DNA of 64,000 nucleotides from Lentisphaera marina (GTDB lineage Bacteria; Verrucomicrobiota; Lentisphaeria; Lentisphaerales; Lentisphaeraceae), in contig NZ_JAQZZL010000001.1 in NCBI RefSeq assembly GCF_028745505.1, positions 2,229,818-2,293,817 of the forward strand, in the 5' to 3' direction. This document shows positions 26,990-35,892 of the stretch, one piece after another. The notes under the pieces were generated by a model that was not told the DNA's origin, ran no database searches, and saw only the letters and a list, made by a program, of their open reading frames with translations. Every line of letters begins with the position of its first letter. The first letter of the stretch is position 1. A program made the translations under genes and the position numbers.

Positions 26990-28396
26990 CTATTTGGCTT
27001 CAGCAGCATTAAAGGCTTTGTGACCAGTTGAATTTTGACCGAGAATGGGAGCGCGTTCTGCGGGCACCTGCTCACGGTGTTTTGCTATCATTGAAGCGTA
27101 CTCAGGATTCTTAATCTGATTATTCCACTCGTGTGGGTCTTTGCTTCGGTCATAAAATTCTTCTGAACCATCATTGTATTGGATATAACGGTACCTTTCA
27201 GAAACAATCGCGTAATTGCCCGGTCCAAAACTCGAACGTGCATAGTGCGGCCAATCACTTTGCGGATTGCGCAAGAGCTGTACCAATGAATTACCTTCAA
27301 GTTTTGGATCAGCATTTAGACTTGTGAGTTCTAGAAGCGTTGGGTAAATATCCATAAGCTGAACCGGCTTGTGACTCACACCAGGCTTGATTCCTGGGCC
27401 AGCAATCATCATGGGAACTCTCGAGCCATCTGCCCAGATACTGCGCTTGGCGTAACGTTCCTTTTCACCGAAGTGAAAACCATGATCACTGTATAGCACG
27501 ACATAGGTATTATCTTTGTGGGGGCTAGCATCTAGAGTATCGAGAATTTTCCCAACTTGAGCATCCACAAAAGAAACACAAGCTAAATAAGATTGAACGA
27601 GCTTCTTTTCTTCTTTGTTTTCCACAACCCAATCATAAGTCGGCGCAACGTGCTTTTCTCTTGTTAGATCAATTCCGTATTGAGATATATCGGCCAGGTC
27701 GTCTTTTTTCATTTTGGGTAATTGCACTTCATCAAGCGGATACATATCAAACCATTTTTGTGGGGCAAATTGCGGAACATGAGGACGATAAAAACCTATA
27801 CCCATAAAAAAGGGCTTATCGCGTTCCAAAGCTAATTTTTTCTCACCCCATGCAGCAATTTTTGCATCAGGCATTTGATCATCACGCTCGGGGTAAACTC
27901 CCCAGTCCCAAAGTGGATGCCCCGGAAAAGAGGTGATTTTCTTTTTAGGTACGGGGCCAAAACCACCGTAGCTACCGCCGTACTCTTTAAAGTATTTTTT
28001 ATTTTCTGAGGAGTGAAATAGTTTACCTGCGGCACTCACTTCAAAACCTTCTTTTTCAAAACGCTTGGGCATCACTAAATGACCTTTTGCCTTGGGCGAA
28101 GCCGCAAAACTTGGATTCAAAAAGTAGATACCTGTGGTACTTGGGTACAGCGAAGACATCATGCTCGCCCGCGACGGATTACATACAGGAGATTGACATT
28201 GAGCATTGGTGAATAAAACGCCTCGTTTAGACAAGCGGTCCATATTGGGAGTTTGAGCCTGCGGGTGCCCACCCAAGACACCAATCCAGTCATTGAGATC
28301 ATCTACTGCAATGAGCAAAACATTAGGTTTTTGCTGGGCAAAAACTGCCGATCCCATAAATAAAAAGGATACAATAAGTCCTTTAATAATTTTCAT
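26990..28396 (-). CDS. Exported type I sulfatase (S1_7-like, CNPSR)
   Basis: A 468-residue sulfatase with signal peptide (1-20), AVDDLNDW, CNPSR at 72-76 (formylglycine), GKLFHS, and YSDHGFHFGEKERYAKR. The DDLNDW plus SDHGFHxGEK signature is that of iduronate-2-sulfatase-like enzymes (family S1_7), which remove 2-O-sulfate from uronic acids or similar positions. 73 bases downstream of a close paralogue (28470-29924), which suggests local gene duplication. Confidence 0.93.
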   Translation of the reverse strand: MKIIKGLIVSFLFMGSAVFAQQKPNVLLIAVDDLNDWIGVLGGHPQAQTPNMDRLSKRGVLFTNAQCQSPVCNPSRASMMSSLYPSTTGIYFLNPSFAASPKAKGHLVMPKRFEKEGFEVSAAGKLFHSSENKKYFKEYGGSYGGFGPVPKKKITSFPGHPLWDWGVYPERDDQMPDAKIAAWGEKKLALERDKPFFMGIGFYRPHVPQFAPQKWFDMYPLDEVQLPKMKKDDLADISQYGIDLTREKHVAPTYDWVVENKEEKKLVQSYLACVSFVDAQVGKILDTLDASPHKDNTYVVLYSDHGFHFGEKERYAKRSIWADGSRVPMMIAGPGIKPGVSHKPVQLMDIYPTLLELTSLNADPKLEGNSLVQLLRNPQSDWPHYARSSFGPGNYAIVSERYRYIQYNDGSEEFYDRSKDPHEWNNQIKNPEYASMIAKHREQVPAERAPILGQNSTGHKAFNAAEAK

Positions 28397-28469
28397 TTAT
28401 TTCTCCTAGTTTTTAAGAAAGAACTGAAGTCTTTCACTTTTATAATTTATTGATTAATGTCTAAGGCGT

Positions 28470-29924
28470 TTAAGAGGCTGCTTTTGATTTTCTTTTACTC
28501 TTTTGACTTTTTTTGCCCTTGTCACTCCTCTTGCCCTTATTGCGCTCACTCACCTCTTTCACCTCAGCTGCTGCCTGTTTCGGTAAGTACTGAGCCAATT
28601 CATCGCGAATGGCTTTATACTTAGGGTCATTGATCAAATTCTTATATTCATCCGGATCATTTTTATGATCGTAAAGCTCTCCAGCTCCGTCTTCATAAGA
28701 AATTAAGCGCCAATCACGAGTTCTAACTGCGTGATTACCATAATAAGATGATATAATTGCCGGTTGTTTACGCTCAGTGAGCGGATTTTGTAGTTGTGGA
28801 AGCAAGGAAATGCCATCCAGTTTATGAGGTGTTTCTACTCCGCACAAGTCGACTAAAGTTGGGTAAATATCGATTAAACTTGCCGGTTCAACACAGGCTT
28901 TGCCAGGTGCTATGCCTGGTCCGTACACTAACAAAGGTACTTTAGTGGATTCTTCCCACAAAGTTCGTTTAGCCCAATGCTGTTTTTCGCCCATATGAAA
29001 ACCGTGGTCACTCCACAAAACGACAATAGTATTATCTGCATATTTACTATCTTTAAGGGCATCCATTACAATGCCCACACAGGCATCAACAAAGCTAATA
29101 GAAGCCAAATAAGCATGAGTAAGTTTTCTGTCAGAATTGCTGGCTAAAACATCTGCATGAGTCGGAGCAACTGCATAGTCATTGATCGTTTGAAAATTCT
29201 TCGGTACATCATCCAGGTCGGATTTGGGTGAAGGAGCCAGAACAATTGATTCTTCATCATAAAGCTCAAACCATTTAGGTGGAACCAATAAGGGAACATG
29301 CGGTCGGTAAAATCCAACTGACATAAAAAAGGGCTTATCGAAATCTTCCTGCAGTGCTTCGGCTGCATTATGCGCCAGCTTCATATCGTGAGCATCGGCA
29401 TCAGTTAGGGGATGGTGTCCCCAGTCCCAGGCCCTACTCCAACCTTGGGGAAGGTTTAATGGCTGCTTTGGTTTTGGACCGGAATGTCCTTTAATTAGTG
29501 AGCGGTCGATATCACTAGCAACGGGGCCGCCAAATCCATGATGCAAGACCTTACCTCCAGACAAAGTGTAATAGCCCTGGTTTTTAAAATGGCGCTGAAT
29601 CGTCACCACGTCTTTGAGGGCCGGAATGGATTGATAGCTCGGCCCGATCTCGTAACTGCCATGAGTCGTTGCCGCAAGACCTGACATCACACTGACACGC
29701 GATGATGAACAGACCGGAACAGCACAATGAGCATTAGTAAAAAGACGTCCGCTACTGGCGAGTTTGTCCATATGAGGAGTCTTCACCTGTGGGTGCCCTC
29801 CTAAAAAGCCCGTCCAATCGTTTAAATCATCTATTGAGATCATTAAGACATTGGGTTTTTCTTTAGCAGCTAAGTCAATGCTTCCCGTTAAAAATGATAA
29901 AAGAATAAGTGATAAAAACCTCAT
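28470..29924 (-). CDS. Exported type I sulfatase (S1_7-like, CSSSR), lysine-rich tail
   Basis: A 484-residue paralogue of 26990-28396: signal peptide 1-20, SIDDLNDW, CSSSR at 72-76 (Ser in place of Pro), GGKVLHHG, WSDHGFHMGEKQHWAKR. The last 30 residues are strongly basic (KGKRSDKGKKSQKSKRKSK). It starts nine bases after the FG-GAP protein gene, so it is the second gene of the operon that begins at 31130. Confidence 0.93.
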   Translation of the reverse strand: MRFLSLILLSFLTGSIDLAAKEKPNVLMISIDDLNDWTGFLGGHPQVKTPHMDKLASSGRLFTNAHCAVPVCSSSRVSVMSGLAATTHGSYEIGPSYQSIPALKDVVTIQRHFKNQGYYTLSGGKVLHHGFGGPVASDIDRSLIKGHSGPKPKQPLNLPQGWSRAWDWGHHPLTDADAHDMKLAHNAAEALQEDFDKPFFMSVGFYRPHVPLLVPPKWFELYDEESIVLAPSPKSDLDDVPKNFQTINDYAVAPTHADVLASNSDRKLTHAYLASISFVDACVGIVMDALKDSKYADNTIVVLWSDHGFHMGEKQHWAKRTLWEESTKVPLLVYGPGIAPGKACVEPASLIDIYPTLVDLCGVETPHKLDGISLLPQLQNPLTERKQPAIISSYYGNHAVRTRDWRLISYEDGAGELYDHKNDPDEYKNLINDPKYKAIRDELAQYLPKQAAAEVKEVSERNKGKRSDKGKKSQKSKRKSKAAS

Positions 29925-29933
29925 AAAATAAGC

Positions 29934-31130
29934 CTATTTTTTCTTGAGGAACAAATGTGTTCCCTTCTTGTTACTCACCAGGATATCATTGAGGCCATCT
30001 TCATTAATATCTCCGGTACTAAATTGTGTTCCCACTCCTGAGTTATCATCAACTTTAATGGGCTTAAAGTAGGCTTCACCGCCTTCGCGAACAAGCTGAA
30101 AAACATATAGAACTGCAGGTGCCATAGCTTCGACATCACCTTTAGGACCGTGAGCCCAGTAGCGTTTTCCTGTGACGATATCCTTCAGGCCGTCATTATT
30201 CATATCGATAAGTTCTAATGCATGTAATTGACTGAACTTCACCCCGAATTTATTATCTTTTGTTTTGGCACCGATAACAATTTGTTTAATAAATTTTTTA
30301 TTGTCGATATTTTTAAACCAATAGAGGCCATAACCATGGGCATTGCCGGAAGTGATGACATCATTGCGGCCATCGCCATCCACATCATAGGCAAACATCT
30401 GCGCTCCACAGTGTCTTTCACCATTAGAGAACTGCTGCTGGTGATATATCCACTCCTGCCCTGGCTTAGCATCTGCAGGTTGTTCCAACCAACCGTGACC
30501 CGCCAGCATGTCCAAACGACCATCATTATTCACATCGCCCATGCCAATACCATGAGTATACTTATGCCATTTACCCTTGGCTGAAATCTTGTGAAAAGTC
30601 CATTTTTCTAGTGGCTTGTCAGGATTCATTTTTGCATAGCCAAAATAACCATCATAATTGCAAATAAGTTCCTCAGTTCCGTCGCCATCTATATCTACAA
30701 GTTGAGGTGATTCATTATCCACCACATCCCATAGAGCCACTTCACGCCATTGACCTTGTCCCTTGCCGGGATTGAGATAGGCATACAAGGGTGAGCCTGG
30801 TAAGCCCACCAGAAGTATATCATTGTGACCATCCTTATTGATGTCTCTCATCCAATTGACAAAGGAGTTGGAGTACTTAATCGGCGTATAGGCATTATTC
30901 TCGACTGGAGTATGCTTTTTACTACCATCGAGCTCACGGATTTGATGCTTTACTTTATAGTTAGGTCCTTCCCACCAAAAACTTCCTGTCACAATGTCAT
31001 TAACTCCATCGCCGTTAAGATCACCATAGGCAGCTCCCTCCGAATAAAATTGGGGACTTATAGTAATTTTTTCGTAGTCCGCCATCAAAGACGTATTCAA
31101 TAATAGTCCGAGTAATAATAGTTTTTTCAT
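29934..31130 (-). CDS. Exported FG-GAP/VCBS repeat protein
   Basis: A 398-residue protein with a signal peptide (1-17) and several FG-GAP-type repeats carrying calcium-binding D-x-D-x-D-G loops: GDLNGDGVNDIVTG, DINKDGHNDILLVG, DIDGDGTEELI, GDVNNDGRLDMLAG, DVDGDGRNDVITSG, DMNNDGLKDIVTG and GDINEDGLNDILVS. These build a beta-propeller. In PVC bacteria such proteins accompany sulfatases and may bind polysaccharide; the function is otherwise unknown. It is first in the minus-strand sulfatase operon. The RBS region GAGAGACTT precedes the ATG. Confidence 0.85.
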   Translation of the reverse strand: MKKLLLLGLLLNTSLMADYEKITISPQFYSEGAAYGDLNGDGVNDIVTGSFWWEGPNYKVKHQIRELDGSKKHTPVENNAYTPIKYSNSFVNWMRDINKDGHNDILLVGLPGSPLYAYLNPGKGQGQWREVALWDVVDNESPQLVDIDGDGTEELICNYDGYFGYAKMNPDKPLEKWTFHKISAKGKWHKYTHGIGMGDVNNDGRLDMLAGHGWLEQPADAKPGQEWIYHQQQFSNGERHCGAQMFAYDVDGDGRNDVITSGNAHGYGLYWFKNIDNKKFIKQIVIGAKTKDNKFGVKFSQLHALELIDMNNDGLKDIVTGKRYWAHGPKGDVEAMAPAVLYVFQLVREGGEAYFKPIKVDDNSGVGTQFSTGDINEDGLNDILVSNKKGTHLFLKKK

Positions 31131-31752
31131 AAGTCTCTCAATAATTTATTTAATCATCACGGGAAGCATACTTTCAATTATAATTTACTAATACACACTA
31201 GAGTTTCGTTTTATATAAATATTAGAACTTAAAATATAATAAAATCGTCATAATAAGCTTTCAAAACAAGCTCCTTTCATCGACCTTACACTGTCTTCAA
31301 ACCAAGCTACATTATAATTTTTCGATTAGCCATCAATGAGAAAATCTTTTATTGACTTGGCTAAAGCTTAGCAAATCCTTATAAGTAGAATTCGAGAGGG
31401 GCCGCACCTTTTACCGACGCGAAATGTCATGTCTTTTATTGTGTTTAATCGTAAATATTCATTACTATACTTGTCTTCGGACAATTGACTTATGACAGTA
31501 AAAGATATCCAAGAAGAATTATTTTTGCATTTCAAGTAACCTTTATGCTTTTGAGCAAAGTCTTCTATTTTTGTAATAATTGAAGCGATAGTTCTTTATA
31601 GCTTGGCTACTTGTCTGCGGATATCGCAGAAATCCCTCTCACTTTTGTGACAATCTTTTTAACTAGTCTATAGCCGCTTCCAGTTAATCATAATTTTTTG
31701 TTTTACAATTAAGTAATGTCATGGAGCTTTTCATCGTCCGTTTTAATTGGCT
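31131..31752. other. Intergenic region without an intact gene
   Basis: About 620 bp of AT-rich DNA upstream of the FG-GAP operon. Apart from a probable gene remnant (31505-31600) no ORF, tRNA or clear terminator was found. Confidence 0.6.
31505..31600 (-). pseudogene. Possible remnant of the 33581-34783 lipoprotein C-terminus
   Basis: Minus-strand translation reads SYKELSLQLLQKIEDFAQKH, which resembles the end of the lipoprotein at 33581-34783 (YLSEKKLSAQTMQKMESF, then AQKHEDRL). A stop lies just upstream in the same frame and no start is available, so only a fragment remains. Confidence 0.35.
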
Positions 31753-32094
31753 TCAGATCTTATTACTTGAAGTACCCTTAGTGTGCTTCTCTTTCTCCAA
31801 TTCTTGTTTTTGTTGTTTTTTATACTCAGAATTATAATAAACTGACATGGGCCACCAAAAACAGTCGGCGACGAGAGTAAATGGCAGGTCTACAACTTTA
31901 AAGGTGTACCACGCTATACTATCTCCAGTACTCGCTGGATGCTTTGGTGATTCGGGAACCCCCATTATAGCAATGGCTTGAGTCCCCGCAAAAGGCTCTT
32001 GTGTACCCGTCAAACCATAAGCAAGAGTGCTATGACATGAGTTCAGTACTAGACTCAACAAACAAAAAAATAAATTAAACACTGCTTTCTTCAC
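31753..32094 (-). CDS. YceK/YidQ-like lipoprotein
   Basis: A 113-residue lipoprotein: signal with lipobox NSC (residues 1-20), then AGTQAIAIMG and WYTFKVVDLPFTLVADCFWWPMSVYYN, which follows the DLPFS..AD....P.D.Y pattern of the YceK/YidQ family (DUF1375), followed by a charged Lys/Glu tail. Family function unknown. It starts with GTG whose G overlaps the TAG stop of the upstream gene (TAGTG), so it is coupled to the lipoprotein at 32094-33071. Confidence 0.7.
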   Translation of the reverse strand: MKKAVFNLFFCLLSLVLNSCHSTLAYGLTGTQEPFAGTQAIAIMGVPESPKHPASTGDSIAWYTFKVVDLPFTLVADCFWWPMSVYYNSEYKKQQKQELEKEKHTKGTSSNKI

Positions 32095-33071
32095 TATTGG
32101 TCCTTTTTGAGAACCTGAAAATCGGAACTTGCTGCAAGTGCTTTAGCCCTATCGTTAAGAACTATACTATGACTATGTGCAGCTTTGTAATAAGTCTCGG
32201 CTTTGTTAAGATCTTTACCTTGAAGTGCCACAAGGGCATGTAAAAGTTCACACACTTGTAATTGCTGAGTTTGTCTAACGTAGCGCTGACGAATAGCCTC
32301 CTGTAGAGAACTTTTCTTTTGAGTAAAATCTTTTGAGTGCATTTCTTGGTTCGATCTTTTTTGATATTTCAGAACTTTGCTTTCAACTTTCTTAAGTTCT
32401 TTAAGTGCTAGGTCAACTTTCTCAGCCCTACTGAGCGCTAAGGAATAAGCCAATTGTAAATCCCATCCATAGGGTTCGATGGGAATTCCAAAAGCGTGCA
32501 TTCTATCACTTATACGTACACCTTTTGGCGGCTCAATTAAGGTACTAAGGAAAACGGCTTTTTGTTTATTAATTTTACCAGTTGCTAAAAAAGACCATGA
32601 GAGGTCTGCTAAAGTATTTTTTTGATTAATTTCAGATTCAGTATTTTTATTGTAGCCAACATCAGCTATAGCTTGTTTGAGTTCTTCTTGAGCTTTTAAA
32701 TTTTCATTACTGCTTTCGGGTAAAATGGCCCAATATTCCAAGATAATGGGGATATACTCGCGGTAGGCAACGTCCCTTTTCTGACTTGCATCAAACCACA
32801 ATTTTGTGCGATTTTTCTTCTCATCAGCACTAAGCTTATCGCTCTTATTGCTCCAGTGATAGCGATCGTGAATTTTGTCTACTTCCTGAAAGTTTTGGCG
32901 CTTTTGTTCCAGCTTATTTTTCAAGTCCTGAAGATTTTTCTCATCCTTTAAACCGTCAATTTCTTTTGTGTGACTAATTGTGTTTTTAGCTTTACTAGTT
33001 TTTGTATTATCTTTAGCGCATGATGATACAAAAAGAAGCACTAAAGCGATCATAATAAGAGTTTTATACAT
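32094..33071 (-). CDS. Lipoprotein, helical, unknown function
   Basis: A 325-residue lipoprotein with signal and lipobox SSC (MYKTLIMIALVLLFVSSCAK). The mature part is mostly helical with charged heptad-like stretches (LKDEKNLQDLKNKLEQKRQNFQEV) and TPR-like segments (ALVALQGKDLNKAETYYKAAHSH). AGGAATG precedes the start. It is the first gene of a pair with the YceK-like protein. No enzymatic motif is visible. Confidence 0.65.
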   Translation of the reverse strand: MYKTLIMIALVLLFVSSCAKDNTKTSKAKNTISHTKEIDGLKDEKNLQDLKNKLEQKRQNFQEVDKIHDRYHWSNKSDKLSADEKKNRTKLWFDASQKRDVAYREYIPIILEYWAILPESSNENLKAQEELKQAIADVGYNKNTESEINQKNTLADLSWSFLATGKINKQKAVFLSTLIEPPKGVRISDRMHAFGIPIEPYGWDLQLAYSLALSRAEKVDLALKELKKVESKVLKYQKRSNQEMHSKDFTQKKSSLQEAIRQRYVRQTQQLQVCELLHALVALQGKDLNKAETYYKAAHSHSIVLNDRAKALAASSDFQVLKKDQ

Positions 33072-33196
33072 TTTTCATTCCTGTTAATTTTGTACGCTCT
33101 AAAAGACAAGGATAATAAGTATCTACGAAATAATAAAACAGATAGCCTGTATTGATTATATGAATAAACTATTTCTAATAGAGTGTGTTTAGGGAG

Positions 33197-33496
33197 TTAT
33201 TTACTTTTGTCTTTCAGTAAGTTGAGTACTACATCTTTTTCTACACGCTCTTTCCACGATTTTAAATTCATGAAGTAAAGCTGAGTGACTACAAGCATAC
33301 ATAAAGTTAAAACTGAGGTCATCATTATCATAATTATGAGCTTTGCATTTTGAGGGGATTTCTCCGGTAAATAAAAACAAGTACTTAGTATAAGTAATTG
33401 AATCATTATAAAAACTGGCATGAAGTTTTTCTTTTTCTTCATACTCTTCTGTTTTTCCGTCAACCTAGCTAAAAGCTCTTCATTGTGACTACCCAC
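33197..33496 (-). CDS. Small two-helix membrane protein
   Basis: A 99-residue protein that starts at GTG (33494-33496) with AGGA nine bases before it. A basic cytoplasmic N-terminal part is followed by two hydrophobic helices (PVFIMIQLLILSTCFYLPE and LIIMIMMTSVLTLCMLVV) and a charged tail. No family recognised. Its own TTGTCA-N16 promoter lies 27 bases upstream. Confidence 0.6.
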   Translation of the reverse strand: MGSHNEELLARLTEKQKSMKKKKNFMPVFIMIQLLILSTCFYLPEKSPQNAKLIIMIMMTSVLTLCMLVVTQLYFMNLKSWKERVEKDVVLNLLKDKSK

Positions 33497-33522
33497 GAAA
33501 CATCCTAAAAGTTTTAACTATT

Positions 33523-33550
33523 ACTGTCATTAAAAACTGGCATATGACAA
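33523..33550 (-). promoter_or_regulatory. Promoter, TTGTCA-N16-GACAGT, for 33197-33496
   Basis: TTGTCA at 33545-33550 and GACAGT at 33523-33528 on the minus strand, spacer 16, 27 bases before the GTG start. Confidence 0.55.
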
Positions 33551-33580
33551 GAAAATGTTAGAACGAGGAGATTTTTCATC

Positions 33581-34783
33581 TTAAAGACGATCTTCATGCT
33601 TTTGAGCGAAGCTTTCCATTTTTTGCATTGTCTGGGCAGACAGTTTTTTTTCGCTCAGGTAGTTGTACGCACGTCTCGCCGTAAAGAAATCTTTCACATC
33701 CAAAAGTTTGCTCAGGTTTGTTTCGATCTTTTCAGAATAAAGATCTTTATCTTCTATGGTCCTTAATGATAAATGAACCGCATAATAGGAAACTTCCTTA
33801 AGTTTAGCCGTAAGAGATAGGAGTATTTGATCATCCAAACTTTGCTGCTGACTTAATTGGTCGATAATGAGCGCTGCATTATAATTTCCCTGCTTTGGCA
33901 AAGTATTGATAAGGCATTCAAAATAATCGTTTTGGCTTTTACTAGCTTTTTTTAAGTACGCTAAAGCAGGTTCTATTTGATCTATACTGGCCTTTGCTAA
34001 ACTTGCACTTATGGAGTCGATGTAATCCTGAGAGTAAATTTTCTCACTATCTAAGTGATTTATAATAAATTCAATTTTAGACCAATCGCCACCATCCAAA
34101 GTTTTTTGTATGTAATACGGAGTCGCTTGAGCTAGTGTTTCGGTATGCAATATGGGAACAATTTCTGTATTAGCATAAGTCCATAAAACCCAAGTCGTCC
34201 AAGCCGCATCTTTAACAACGGCATCTTTAACTGCGGCAGGTGTGGCTATAGCTTCCCCATCTACATCTTCATCACCTTCTAATGGTGCGCCAAATGATGA
34301 TAATGGATCAATAAATGTATCTACTTCCTCTTTTTTCTTTTTAGGTTTTTCAGGTTCTTTGGCTAAGTAAGCCAGTGAATGATTCTGTAAAATCGAAGTT
34401 TTATCCTTTAAAATTGTGTCAAGCCTCAAGTAATCTTCTTTGGTAAATGGATCGTGCTCAACTTTAGTTAGTGGTTTATTTTCAGGATAGGTAAGGTGTG
34501 AATAATTACCTGCATCATCCCAATACATGGTCACTTCTACAAGTTTACATTTTTCATCCAGACAAACAGAGTTTTTTAAATACAGTGAATACTGCTCAAT
34601 ATAGCCATCCTTACCTTTGTAAATATTCAGCTCATGTTGCCTTTTGGCTTCTTCGGGATACACGGGATCAATTAATTCAATCTCTTTTAATGCTAGCTTT
34701 TCAGAAGATGCACAAGATATGAGAACCTGACATAAAAATGACAGAATCAAAAAACGATAAATAGTCGACATATTTTTCATCAT
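33581..34783 (-). CDS. ApbE-linked lipoprotein with conserved CxxxC segment
   Basis: A 400-residue lipoprotein; lipobox SC in LCQVLISCASS. The N-terminal half has CLDEKCKLVEVTMYWDDAGNY, then PLTKVEHDPFTKEDYLRLDTIL, a pattern found in proteins encoded beside ApbE in Bacteroidota and PVC genomes. A Lys/Glu-rich linker and a helical repeat region follow. Its start overlaps the stop of apbE by four bases (34780-34783), so the two are coupled. Inference: a component of an extracytoplasmic flavin-dependent electron transfer system; the CxxxC cysteines could be redox-active or bind a ligand. Confidence 0.6.
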   Translation of the reverse strand: MMKNMSTIYRFLILSFLCQVLISCASSEKLALKEIELIDPVYPEEAKRQHELNIYKGKDGYIEQYSLYLKNSVCLDEKCKLVEVTMYWDDAGNYSHLTYPENKPLTKVEHDPFTKEDYLRLDTILKDKTSILQNHSLAYLAKEPEKPKKKKEEVDTFIDPLSSFGAPLEGDEDVDGEAIATPAAVKDAVVKDAAWTTWVLWTYANTEIVPILHTETLAQATPYYIQKTLDGGDWSKIEFIINHLDSEKIYSQDYIDSISASLAKASIDQIEPALAYLKKASKSQNDYFECLINTLPKQGNYNAALIIDQLSQQQSLDDQILLSLTAKLKEVSYYAVHLSLRTIEDKDLYSEKIETNLSKLLDVKDFFTARRAYNYLSEKKLSAQTMQKMESFAQKHEDRL

Positions 34784-35778
34784 GAGAAGACTTTAAACCC
34801 CTCAGTACATTCAACATTACCAGCTTTGTCCACAAAGAGTGCATCGACCTTTGGCAGGCTTTCAATAAGCTTGCGTCCCTTTTCTAACCCTAAAACAAAG
34901 ACAGCCGTAGAGAGTGCATCGGCTTCCATAGCACTTGGAGCAAGCACCGAAACATTGGCAAGTTCAGTTGGCGATACCCCCGTGCTGGGGTCAAATAAAT
35001 GGTGATGACGATAGTCGTCTGAAAACTTCATCTGATAATCACCTGAAGTCGACAAGCAGCGATCACTTAAATTAGTTTTGCATAAATATTGTGACTTACG
35101 TGTATGCTGAATAGCAATTTTCCAGGCCTCTCTATTACTTGGAGAACCCATGGCATTGAGTTCACCTGTATCAATTAATGCGTGTTTGATCCCTCTCACT
35201 TTTAGCGCCTTATGGGCCATATCTGCAGCCAGCCCCTGTGCTATTCCATTGAGTGTTATCTGAGCACCAGGCTTGTTTAAGAGGATCATATCAGGGGTAA
35301 TCTCAAGAGACTGCCATGCTACTCGCTTCTTAACTTTAGCAATTTCATTCTGACTTGGAATCGTTCCCTTAATAGAATGTTTTCTAAAGAGCTTCCACAG
35401 TGGCTGAACCGTAATATCAAAAGCTCCATCACTTAATGCCGAAGTTTCCTGTGTCCTTTTCAAGACATCAACAAACAAGGGGTGAGGATTGCGCAAAAGG
35501 CCTTCACGATTGAGCTGACATAATTGACTCTCTGGGCGATAAAGACTCATTAAGTTTTCAACGAGTTCAATCTTTGCCATTGCCTCCTCTAGGGCCTGAT
35601 GAGCTAATTTTTCATCATTGTGAAAAAGAGTAAAAGTCATTTTAGTACCGAGGCCATGAGAATGACGCACCACTTTTTTGAGTCCAGCTTTTTCAGCATG
35701 AGCTGAAAATCCAAGAAACATCAAAGATGCACCTGAACTCAAGGACATAAACTGTCTTCTATTCAATGAATTTATCAT
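34780..35778 (-). CDS. apbE: FAD:protein FMN transferase (ApbE family)
   Basis: A 332-residue protein with a Tat-like signal (NRRQFMSLSSGASLMFLGFSAHA). ApbE landmarks: GLGTKMTFTLFH, LSDGAFDITVQPLWKLF, NGIAQGLAADMA, ALIDTGELNAMG, and the C-terminal EADALSTAVFVLG segment (metal-binding Asp and Thr). The enzyme transfers FMN from FAD to a Thr/Ser of a target protein outside the cytoplasm. No target with the D-x-x-(S/T)-G-A-T motif was found nearby, so the acceptor is elsewhere or is unusual. A CGGCAGG-N13-CAAAT motif lies about 60 bases upstream. Confidence 0.9.
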   Translation of the reverse strand: MINSLNRRQFMSLSSGASLMFLGFSAHAEKAGLKKVVRHSHGLGTKMTFTLFHNDEKLAHQALEEAMAKIELVENLMSLYRPESQLCQLNREGLLRNPHPLFVDVLKRTQETSALSDGAFDITVQPLWKLFRKHSIKGTIPSQNEIAKVKKRVAWQSLEITPDMILLNKPGAQITLNGIAQGLAADMAHKALKVRGIKHALIDTGELNAMGSPSNREAWKIAIQHTRKSQYLCKTNLSDRCLSTSGDYQMKFSDDYRHHHLFDPSTGVSPTELANVSVLAPSAMEADALSTAVFVLGLEKGRKLIESLPKVDALFVDKAGNVECTEGFKVFS

Positions 35779-35815
35779 CGTGACTCCATTAAAATATAAA
35801 TCTTATTACTTATTT

Positions 35816-35840
35816 ATTTGTCCACAAAAAAATCCTGCCG
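35816..35840 (-). promoter_or_regulatory. CGGCAGG-N13-CAAAT motif upstream of apbE
   Basis: On the minus strand CGGCAGG (35834-35840), 13 bases, then CAAAT (35816-35820). Aligns without gaps with sites upstream of 36239 and 40112. Confidence 0.55.
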
Positions 35841-35892
35841 CCCTATTTACTAATATTTTAAAAAAAATATTAAAAATCTGTTTTACCAAAAT

